Below are positions 1 to 6,110 of a stretch of 6,505 bases of DNA, piece after piece. How positions within the stretch are numbered: the first letter of the stretch is position 1; each line of letters starts with the position of its first letter. Both the position numbers and the translations under genes were made by a program. The notes beneath the pieces are model-generated. The model had not been told where the DNA came from. It worked only from the letters and a program-made list of their open reading frames with translations, and searched no databases. Source of the DNA: an uncultured Collinsella sp. (GTDB lineage: Bacteria; Actinomycetota; Coriobacteriia; Coriobacteriales; Coriobacteriaceae); the NCBI GenBank assembly GCA_938045085.1, contig CALINZ010000336.1:1-6505 (forward strand). Direction: 5' to 3'.

Positions 1-1631
1 TGCCGGGCAGCAAGACCGAGCAGGGCAGCGTGATGGCCTGGGGCTGCGACCCCGACGCACTGAGCGCCGATCCTTACACGGGCGCGCACAGCGCGGTCTA
101 CACCTCGGTTGCTAAGATCGTCGCCGCGGGCGCCGATTATCACAAGGCATATCTCACCTTACAGGAATTTTTTGAAAAGCTCCGCAATGAGTCCGTGCGC
201 TGGGGCAAGCCTTTTGCCGCGCTCCTCGGTGCGCTGGACGCGCAGCTTGAGCTCGGCGCCGCCGCCATCGGCGGTAAGGACTCGATGTCCGGCACGTTCT
301 TAGACCACGACGTCCCGCCGACGCTCATCTCGTTCGCCATTGCACCGGTGTGCGCGGGCGAGCTTGTGACGACTGACTTCAAGTCCGCCGGTCACGGCGT
401 TTATCTCTTCTACGGCGGCACGGCGGAGCAGAAGACCGCCGCGTGGGAGCGCTTCACCGCGCTCGCCCGCGCGGGCAAGGCCGCAAGCGCATGGGCCGTT
501 GAAAACGGCCTTGCCGAGGCGGTGATGAAGATGTCGCTCGGCAACGAGGTCGGCTTTGCCGCGGCTTCGACCGCTCTCGACTGGTACCGGCCCATGCCCG
601 GCGCGATCGTCGCCGAGCTCACCGAGGAAATTCCCGACGCCGTCTGCATCGGCATCACGACGGCGGAGAAGACGATCACCATCGGCAATGACGAGGCGAG
701 CATTTCTGAGCTGCTGGCCCTGAACGATTCCGTGCTCGAATCCGTCTATCCGACGAAGACGCAGGACGCCGGTACGGTCGTGCGGTTTACCTGTGAAACG
801 GAAAAGCGCGCCGCGCCCGCCGTTAAGGTCGCACGCCCGAAGGCGTTGATCCCCGTCTTCCCCGGCACAAACTGCGAGTACGACACCCAGCGCGCCCTGC
901 TCGAAGCGGGCGCGGACGCCGAGCAGTTCATCATCCGCAACTTAACGAGCGCCGACGTTGCTGACAGCGTCGAGCGCTTTGCCAAGGCCGTCAAGGATAG
1001 CCAGATCATCGTCATCCCCGGCGGCTTCTCCGGCGGCGACGAGCCCGACGGCAGCGCCAAGCTCATCACGGCGTTCTTCCGCAACGCCGCAGTCAAGGAG
1101 CAGGTCACGGACCTCCTCGAAAAGCGCGACGGTCTGATGCTCGGCGTGTGCAACGGTTTCCAGGCGCTCATCAAGCTCGGTCTCGTTCCCTATGGCAAGA
1201 TCATGGACACCGACGCTGATTTCCCGACGCTGACCTACAACGTCATCGGCCGCCACCAGTCCCGTCTGGTCCGCACGCGCGTGTGCTCCAACAAGTCCCC
1301 CTGGCTTGCGGGTACGAAGGTCGGCGACATTTACACCGTGCCCATTTCGCACGGCGAGGGCCGCTTCCTCGCATCCGAAGAGCTTGTGAAGAAGCTCGCC
1401 GAAAACGGCCAGATCGCCACACAGTACGTAGACCTTGACGGGTATGCTACAATGGATGCAGCATTCAACCCCAACGGCTCGATCTGTGCCATCGAGGGTA
1501 TCACCTCGCCCGATGGCCGTGTATTCGGCAAGATGGGGCACACCGAGCGCATCGGCAAGGAGCTTTACCGCAACGTTCCCGGACAGTATGAGATGGAGCT
1601 GTTCACCTCTGCCGTGCGCTATTTCAAGTAA
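1..1631 (+). CDS. purL: Phosphoribosylformylglycinamidine synthase, C-terminal part (5' end outside window)
   Basis: FGAM synthase carries out the fourth step of de novo purine synthesis in the cytosol: FGAR + glutamine + ATP gives FGAM. The reading frame is open from base 3, so 542 residues of a protein that normally has about 1,200-1,300 are visible, and the GTG/ATG codons near base 30 are internal. The first ~270 residues are the second AIR-synthase-like half, with PGSKTEQGSVMAWG at the very start and AIGGKDSMSGTF around 270-300. From about base 837 a PurQ-type class I glutaminase domain begins with ALIPVFPGTNCEYD. Its nucleophile cysteine lies in GVCNGFQ (codon 1149-1151). The His and Glu of the triad lie in SHGEGRF (codons 1350-1352 and 1356-1358). 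The fusion of synthetase and glutaminase means this is the large single-chain enzyme, not the PurS/PurQ/PurL complex found in many Gram-positives and actinobacteria. The stop is followed after 24 bases by guaB, suggesting one purine operon. The promoter is not visible. Confidence 0.96.
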   Translation, partial: PGSKTEQGSVMAWGCDPDALSADPYTGAHSAVYTSVAKIVAAGADYHKAYLTLQEFFEKLRNESVRWGKPFAALLGALDAQLELGAAAIGGKDSMSGTFLDHDVPPTLISFAIAPVCAGELVTTDFKSAGHGVYLFYGGTAEQKTAAWERFTALARAGKAASAWAVENGLAEAVMKMSLGNEVGFAAASTALDWYRPMPGAIVAELTEEIPDAVCIGITTAEKTITIGNDEASISELLALNDSVLESVYPTKTQDAGTVVRFTCETEKRAAPAVKVARPKALIPVFPGTNCEYDTQRALLEAGADAEQFIIRNLTSADVADSVERFAKAVKDSQIIVIPGGFSGGDEPDGSAKLITAFFRNAAVKEQVTDLLEKRDGLMLGVCNGFQALIKLGLVPYGKIMDTDADFPTLTYNVIGRHQSRLVRTRVCSNKSPWLAGTKVGDIYTVPISHGEGRFLASEELVKKLAENGQIATQYVDLDGYATMDAAFNPNGSICAIEGITSPDGRVFGKMGHTERIGKELYRNVPGQYEMELFTSAVRYFK

Positions 1632-1640
1632 TTTAAGAAG

Positions 1641-1647
1641 AGAGGAG
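1641..1647 (+). promoter_or_regulatory. Ribosome binding site of guaB
   Basis: AGAGGAG lies 8 bases before ATG 1656, inside the 24-base purL-guaB gap. It fixes the guaB start. The short gap has no terminator or promoter-like sequence, consistent with co-transcription with purL. Confidence 0.8.
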
Positions 1648-1655
1648 CAGACCCA

Positions 1656-3170
1656 ATGGCTTATTATTATCCAGAACCGTCTCACACGTTCAGCGAATAT
1701 CTGCTCGTCCCCGGTTACACGTCCGAGGACTGCATTCCTGACAACGTCTCGCTCAAAACGCCCCTCGTGCGCTACCGCAAGGGGCAGGAGGAGTGCCCCA
1801 TCAGCCTGAATATCCCGATGGTCTCGGCCATCATGCAGTCGGTGTCGAACGACACGCTGGCCATCGCGCTGGCCAAAGAGGGCGGCCTTTCGTTCATCTT
1901 CGGCTCCCAGTCCATCGAGAGCGAGGCCGAGATGGTGCGCCGCGTGAAAAGCAATAAGGCGGGCTTTGTGCCGTCAGCCTCGAACCTGACAAGCGAGCAC
2001 ACGCTGGCCGATGTTTTGGCCCTCAAGGAGAAAAACGGCTTCTCGACCGTCGCCATCACCGAGGACGCAACGCCCAACGGCAAGCTCCTCGGCATCGTGA
2101 CGAGCCGCGACTACCGCGTGAGCCGCATGAGCACTGATTTGAAGGTGCGCGAGTTCATGACTCCGCGCGAAAAGCTCGTCACCGCTCCTGCGTCGACCAC
2201 GCTCAAGGAGGCTAACGACATCATCTGGGAGCACAAGCTCAACGCGCTGCCCATCGTGGATGAAAACGACCACCTGCTCTACTTCGTCTTCCGCAAGGAC
2301 TACGCCGAGCACAAGGAGCACCCCCTCGCGCTTCAGGACGACAAGAAGCGCTACCTCGTCGGCGCGGGCATCAACTCCCGCGACTATGCCGAGCGCATCC
2401 CCGCGCTCGTGGAGGCCGGCGCGGATGTGCTGTGTATCGACTCGTCGGAGGGATACTCCGTCTGGCAGAAGAAGGTCATCGCCTACGTGCGCGCGAACTA
2501 TGGCAATACCATCAAGATCGGCGCGGGCAATGTCGTCGACCGCGACGGCTTCCGCTTCCTCGCCGAGAGCGGCGCGGACTTTGTCAAAGTCGGCATCGGC
2601 GGCGGCTCCATCTGCATCACGCGCGAGACCAAGGGCATCGGCCGCGGTCAGGCGACGGCCGTCATCGACGTCTGCCGCGCACGCGACGAGTACTTCCGCG
2701 AGACCGGCATCTACGTGCCCGTCTGCTCCGACGGCGGCATCGTGCATGACCACCACATCACGCTCGCTCTGGCCATGGGCGCGGACTTCGTGATGCTCGG
2801 CCGCTACTTCGCCCGCTTCGACGAGAGCCCGACCGAGCGCGTCAACGTCAACGGTCAGTACATGAAGGAGTACTGGGGCGAGGGTTCTGCGCGTGCCCGC
2901 AACTGGCAGCGCTACGACCTGGGCGGCGCCGCGAAGCTCAGCTTCGTCGAGGGCGTCGACTCCTACGTTCCCTACGCCGGTTCCCTCAAGGACGGCGTGG
3001 GCGGCACGCTCTACAAGGTCAAGTCTACGATGTGCAACTGCGGTGCCCTCTCGATCCCCGAGCTCCAGGAAAAGGCACGCCTGACCCTGGTGAGCTCGAC
3101 CTCCATCGTCGAAGGCGGCGCCCACGACGTTGTCGTTAAGGATTCGCAGCAGTCTGTGTCTTATCGATAG
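1656..3170 (+). CDS. guaB: IMP dehydrogenase, CBS-containing, Tritrichomonas foetus-like type
   Basis: IMP dehydrogenase oxidises IMP to XMP with NAD+, the committed step to GMP. The protein is complete at 504 residues. It is a (beta/alpha)8 barrel interrupted by two CBS domains (about residues 108-160 and 163-218, the second containing VREFMTP and LNALPIVDENDHL). Catalytic Cys320 lies in GIGGGSICITR. Asp262 (DSSEG) and Asp359 (SDGG) are the expected NAD and IMP ligands. The mobile flap carries the Arg419-Tyr420 pair in RARNWQRYDLGG, and Glu432 lies in VEGVDSYVPYAG. Standard bacterial enzymes instead read GPGSICTTR and GMGS where this one has GGGSICIT and GEGS. From memory, the T. foetus enzyme (503 aa, Cys319, Arg418-Tyr419) shares these variants with a constant one-residue offset, and also the C-terminal STMCNCGAL and SIVEGGAHDV. 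The gene follows purL closely, so the pair covers IMP formation and its use for guanine nucleotides. It is followed by a terminator. Confidence 0.97.
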   Translation: MAYYYPEPSHTFSEYLLVPGYTSEDCIPDNVSLKTPLVRYRKGQEECPISLNIPMVSAIMQSVSNDTLAIALAKEGGLSFIFGSQSIESEAEMVRRVKSNKAGFVPSASNLTSEHTLADVLALKEKNGFSTVAITEDATPNGKLLGIVTSRDYRVSRMSTDLKVREFMTPREKLVTAPASTTLKEANDIIWEHKLNALPIVDENDHLLYFVFRKDYAEHKEHPLALQDDKKRYLVGAGINSRDYAERIPALVEAGADVLCIDSSEGYSVWQKKVIAYVRANYGNTIKIGAGNVVDRDGFRFLAESGADFVKVGIGGGSICITRETKGIGRGQATAVIDVCRARDEYFRETGIYVPVCSDGGIVHDHHITLALAMGADFVMLGRYFARFDESPTERVNVNGQYMKEYWGEGSARARNWQRYDLGGAAKLSFVEGVDSYVPYAGSLKDGVGGTLYKVKSTMCNCGALSIPELQEKARLTLVSSTSIVEGGAHDVVVKDSQQSVSYR

Positions 3171-3189
3171 GATAAGAGCTGCACATAAA

Positions 3190-3204
3190 GGTTGAGTATC
3201 AACC
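3190..3204 (+). other. Small hairpin after guaB
   Basis: GGTTGA and TCAACC form a perfect 6-bp stem with a 3-base loop, 20 bases after the guaB stop codon. No T-run follows, so it is probably not a terminator by itself. It may protect the 3' end of the purL-guaB message or be chance. Confidence 0.3.
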
Positions 3205-3218
3205 ACGTTATTTAGATA

Positions 3219-3260
3219 AAGCGAGATGCCCGCAAGTCGCAGGCATCTCGCTTGTCGTAT
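3219..3260 (+). terminator. Probable intrinsic terminator of purL-guaB
   Basis: AAGCGAGATGCC (3219-3230) pairs perfectly with GGCATCTCGCTT (3242-3253), giving a 12-bp stem with an 11-base loop, 48 bases past the guaB stop. The downstream tract is only moderately T-rich (TTGTCGTATTT), so termination may be incomplete. The position between two plus-strand genes supports a transcript end here. Confidence 0.75.
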
Positions 3261-3261
3261 T

Positions 3262-3270
3262 TGCTATTAT
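3262..3270 (+). promoter_or_regulatory. Candidate extended -10 promoter for leuS
   Basis: TGCTATTAT matches an extended -10 element (TGnTATAAT) at all but one specified base and lies in the AT-rich stretch just after the guaB terminator. No convincing -35 is seen at the normal distance, where the terminator stem sits. Transcription would start near 3277, just before the large palindrome, giving leuS a 5' leader of about 150 bases. This is an inference from sequence only. Confidence 0.35.
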
Positions 3271-3283
3271 CAGTCGAGTCAAC

Positions 3284-3414
3284 CTTAGGGTCGGGCGGCT
3301 TAGCTTTGTTCGCTACAAGTTCCGCACGCAAAGAAGAGCACTAAATGTGCTCTTCGTCTTGCGCAGGACTGTCCGCAGTAGCGAACAAAGCTAAGCCGCC
3401 CGACCCCAGCTAAG
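3284..3414. repeat. Nested palindrome in the leuS leader (29-base perfect inverted repeat)
   Basis: The outer arms at 3288-3316 and 3378-3406 are perfect reverse complements over 29 bases (left arm starts GGGTCGGGCGGCTTAGC, right arm ends CTAAGCCGCCCGACCC). CTTA 3284-3287 can pair with TAAG 3411-3414 past a 4-base bulge. The 61-base interior folds again: AGT-CC around 3318-3323 pairs with GGACT 3366-3370, CGCAA 3327-3331 with TTGCG 3359-3363, and GAAGAGCAC 3333-3341 with GTGCTCTTC 3347-3355 around loop TAAAT. The transcript would be one long rod ending 4 bases before the leuS ribosome binding site. Neither side is followed by a T-run, so it does not look like an intrinsic terminator, and I see no T-box consensus. 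It could be a leader regulatory structure, a non-autonomous repeat element, or inversion sites. No clear flanking target duplication is visible. Confidence 0.9.
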
Positions 3415-3417
3415 ATT

Positions 3418-3424
3418 AAAGGAG
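3418..3424 (+). promoter_or_regulatory. Ribosome binding site of leuS
   Basis: AAAGGAG lies 5 bases before ATG 3430 and 4 bases after the end of the palindrome stem. It decides the leuS start. The site itself is not paired in the predicted rod, but the structure abuts it and could hinder or channel ribosome access. Confidence 0.85.
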
Positions 3425-3429
3425 CTGAT

Positions 3430-6006
3430 ATGTGCGATTGCACAGATCATAAGGACGAGATCCCTGCCTACGACGCGCAGGCCATTGAGTCCAAGTGGAT
3501 GAAGGCCTGGGAGGACTCCAACCTCTTTGCCGTCGACACCGACGACAGCAAGCCCAAGAAGTACGTGCTCGAGATGTTCCCGTATCCGTCGGGCGACCTG
3601 CACATGGGCCACGCGCGCAACTATACCATCGGCGATGCCATGGCCCGTCAGGCCCGCATGCGCGGCTACGACGTGCTGCATCCCATCGGCTTTGACGCCT
3701 TTGGCCTGCCCGCCGAGAACGCCGCCATCAAGCACAACACGCAGGCTGCCGCCTGGACGTATAAGAACATGGACCAGGCGCTCGCCACGATGAAGCGCAT
3801 GGGCTTCTCCTACGATCTGGATCGCATGGTCAAGACCTGCAGCCCCGACTATTACCGCTGGGGCCAGTGGATTTTTGAGAAGATGTGGGAAAAGGGCCTG
3901 GTCTACCGCAAGAAAAACCCGGTCAACTGGTGCCCCACCTGCAAGACCGTTCTGGCCAACGAGCAGGTCACCGAGGGCAAGTGCTGGCGTTGTGGCACCG
4001 AACCCGAGAAGCGCGACCTGGAGCAGTGGTACTACAAGATTACCGATTACTCTCAGGAGCTGCTCGACGACCTGGAGAAGCTCCCCGGCTGGCCCGAGCG
4101 CGTCAAGCAGATGCAGGCCAACTGGATCGGCCGCTCCGAGGGCGCCGAGGTCGACTTTACCCTGTGCGACCAGGATGGCGAGCCCATCGAGGGCGACGAG
4201 GGCAAGATCACCGTCTTCACCACGCGTGCCGATACGCTCTTTGGCGTCTCCTTCTTTGTCCTGGCTCCCGAGTACGCTCGTCTGCACGAGCTCGTCGAGG
4301 GCACGGAGTACGAGGAGGCCGTGACCAAGATCGTCGAGGACTCCAAGCATATCTCCGCCGTCGAGCTTGCCCAGGGCACTCTCGAGAAGCACGGTGCCTT
4401 TACCGGCCGCTACGTGGTGAACCCCGTCAACGGCGAGAAGGTCCCCGTGTGGGTTGCCGATTATGTCGTTGCCGACTACGGCACCGGTGCCGTCATGGCC
4501 GTTCCCTGCGGCGACCAGCGCGACTTTGAGTTTGCCCGCAAGTACGACCTGCCGATCGTTCCGATCATCCTGGACGATGACGATCGCGCTGCCGTCGAGG
4601 CCAGTGGCGAGACCATCGATACCTTCCATGCCGAGACCGTCGACTGGGATTGCGCCCACGCTGCCGAGGGCACGCTCGTCCAGTCCGGCAAGTACACCGG
4701 CATGCGCGGCGGTAAGCACTCCGAGGGCGAGGCTGCCATCGTGGCCGACCTCGAGGCCATGGGCTGCGGCCGTCGCAAGGTCGAGTTCCGCCTGCGCGAT
4801 TGGCTCATCAGCCGCCAGCGCTATTGGGGCAACCCCATCCCGGCCATTCATTGCGAGCACTGCGGCATTGTGCCCGTGCCCGAGGATCAGCTGCCGGTGA
4901 CGCTGCCCGAGAACCTGGATCTGGGCGCCGGCGAGACCCTCGCCGAGTGCAAGGACTTCTACGAGACCACCTGCCCGGTTTGCGGTCGCCCGGCCAAGCG
5001 CGAGACCGATACCATGGACACCTTCACCTGCTCCAGCTGGTATTACCTGCGCTATACCGATCCGCACAACACCGAGCTGCCCTTCTCCCGCGAGGCGGCC
5101 GACCGTTGGATGCCCGTCGATAACTACATCGGCGGCATCGAGCACGCCATTCTGCACCTGCTTTACAGCCGCTTCTTTACCAAGGCGCTACGCGACCTGG
5201 GCCTGCTGAGCGTGGACGAGCCCTTCACCAACCTGCTGTGCCAGGGCATGGTCAAGGACGAGAACGGCGACACCATGTCCAAGTCCAAGGGCAACGTCGT
5301 GCCCCCGAGCTCGGTTATCGAGCCCTACGGCGCCGACACCATGCGTCTGGCTATCCTGTTTATCGCCCCGCCCGAGAAGGACTTCGACTGGGATCCCAAG
5401 GCCGTCGAGGGCGCCAACCGCTTTATCAAGCGCGCCTGGCGTATCGTGTGGCAGCTCGTCCAGTCGGGTGACGCCAGCGTGGCCTTCGACAAGTCCGTGC
5501 TCGACGAGGTCGCGATGAAGCTCTACCGCGAGCGTCACCGCACCATCGCCAAGTGCACCGAGGACTTCGACCGCGGCCAGTTCAACACCGCGATCTCGGC
5601 CGTCATGGAGCTCGTCAACGCGGCGAGCGCCTACCTCAACGCCACCGAGGGTGCTGACCGCGACAAGGCCCTGTGCTACGGCGTGGCCAAGGACATCGTG
5701 AGCGTCCTGGCGCCCATCTGCCCGTTCTGGGCTGACGAGCTGTGGCACGAGGCACTCGGCTGCGAGGGCAACGTCTACACCGCCGCCTGGCCCGAGTTTG
5801 ACCTGGCCGAGTCCATCGAGGACACGGTGCAGATCGTCGTCCAGGTGCTCGGCAAGGTCCGTGGCCGCATCGACGTGCCCCGCGATGCTTCCAACGAGGA
5901 AATGCAGACTGCCGCCGAGGCTGCTGTCGCCAAGTGGCTCGAGGGCAAGACGGTCGTCAAGGCTATCTGCGTGCCCGGCAAGCTGGTCAACCTGGTGGTT
6001 AAGTAA
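3430..6006 (+). CDS. leuS: Leucyl-tRNA synthetase
   Basis: LeuRS charges tRNA-Leu with leucine using ATP in the cytosol. The protein is complete at 858 residues, the usual bacterial length. The class I signature is HMGH at residues 58-61 (in YPSGDLHMGHARNY), followed by GFDAFGLPAENAA. A zinc module has Cys168, Cys171, Cys185 and Cys188. The CP1 editing domain spans roughly 235-430, with the threonine-rich TTRADTLFG (264-272; Thr269 equals E. coli Thr252 by motif) and GTGAVMAVPCGDQRD (351-365), whose last Asp is the conserved editing residue. WLISRQRYWGNPIP is at 458-471. A second CxxC pair (475/478 and 515/518) flanks the leucine-specific region. ETDTMDTFTCSSWYYLRY is at 525-542. The catalytic loop reads TMSKS at 615-619, with the first Lys of KMSKS replaced by Thr. 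The anticodon-binding helices and C-terminal domain are intact through QVLGKVRGRIDVP. It appears to be transcribed alone, from a leader with a large palindrome, and ends at a terminator. Confidence 0.98.
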   Translation: MCDCTDHKDEIPAYDAQAIESKWMKAWEDSNLFAVDTDDSKPKKYVLEMFPYPSGDLHMGHARNYTIGDAMARQARMRGYDVLHPIGFDAFGLPAENAAIKHNTQAAAWTYKNMDQALATMKRMGFSYDLDRMVKTCSPDYYRWGQWIFEKMWEKGLVYRKKNPVNWCPTCKTVLANEQVTEGKCWRCGTEPEKRDLEQWYYKITDYSQELLDDLEKLPGWPERVKQMQANWIGRSEGAEVDFTLCDQDGEPIEGDEGKITVFTTRADTLFGVSFFVLAPEYARLHELVEGTEYEEAVTKIVEDSKHISAVELAQGTLEKHGAFTGRYVVNPVNGEKVPVWVADYVVADYGTGAVMAVPCGDQRDFEFARKYDLPIVPIILDDDDRAAVEASGETIDTFHAETVDWDCAHAAEGTLVQSGKYTGMRGGKHSEGEAAIVADLEAMGCGRRKVEFRLRDWLISRQRYWGNPIPAIHCEHCGIVPVPEDQLPVTLPENLDLGAGETLAECKDFYETTCPVCGRPAKRETDTMDTFTCSSWYYLRYTDPHNTELPFSREAADRWMPVDNYIGGIEHAILHLLYSRFFTKALRDLGLLSVDEPFTNLLCQGMVKDENGDTMSKSKGNVVPPSSVIEPYGADTMRLAILFIAPPEKDFDWDPKAVEGANRFIKRAWRIVWQLVQSGDASVAFDKSVLDEVAMKLYRERHRTIAKCTEDFDRGQFNTAISAVMELVNAASAYLNATEGADRDKALCYGVAKDIVSVLAPICPFWADELWHEALGCEGNVYTAAWPEFDLAESIEDTVQIVVQVLGKVRGRIDVPRDASNEEMQTAAEAAVAKWLEGKTVVKAICVPGKLVNLVVK

Positions 6007-6030
6007 GCACTGCGAGCATAACTGACGCAT

Positions 6031-6070
6031 AAAAGACGAGGGACGATCCAGCTGGGCCGTCCCTCGTTTT
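6031..6070. terminator. Bidirectional intrinsic terminator between leuS and the convergent gene
   Basis: ACGAGGGACG (6036-6045) pairs perfectly with CGTCCCTCGT (6058-6067) around a 12-base loop. AAAA precedes the stem and TTTT follows it, so a T-run exists for transcripts from either side. It lies 29 bases after the leuS stop and about 40 bases beyond the stop of the minus-strand gene, which fits shared use by two convergent genes. Confidence 0.88.
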
Positions 6071-6110
6071 GCGTTATATGCCCTGCTTGGTTTGTGCCTA
6101 GCGCCACCCT

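Noticed and set aside
3160..3176. Inverted repeat CTTATC/GATAAG over the guaB stop codon
   Set aside because: It is a 6-bp stem with low GC and no T-run, likely chance; the proper terminator lies further downstream.
1974..3206. A 410-codon minus-strand open frame opposite guaB
   Set aside because: It has low-complexity composition rich in Ala, Asp, Val and Leu, typical of antisense frames, and the plus strand encodes a clear IMP dehydrogenase.
3252..3344. A frame with clustered Leu codons (TTG CTA TTA at 3261-3269, further TTA/TTG later) that suggested a leucine attenuator
   Set aside because: There is no ATG/GTG start or ribosome binding site, the Leu cluster overlaps the candidate -10 and lies before the predicted transcript start, and no terminator/antiterminator pair with a T-run follows.
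3345..3413. A 22-codon ORF starting at ATG 3345 inside the palindrome and ending 16 bases before leuS
   Set aside because: It has only a weak upstream AGAAGAG, just one Leu codon, and its sequence is fixed by the palindrome arm. There is no support for a leader peptide.
3284..3430. T-box riboswitch upstream of leuS
   Set aside because: AGGGTCGGGCGGC loosely recalls the T-box bulge, but the AGGGTGGNACCGCG consensus is missing and the bases are taken up by the perfect 29-base stem.
3391..5157. A 588-codon minus-strand open frame opposite leuS
   Set aside because: It is a shadow of a high-GC gene with strong third-position bias. The plus strand encodes an unmistakable LeuRS.
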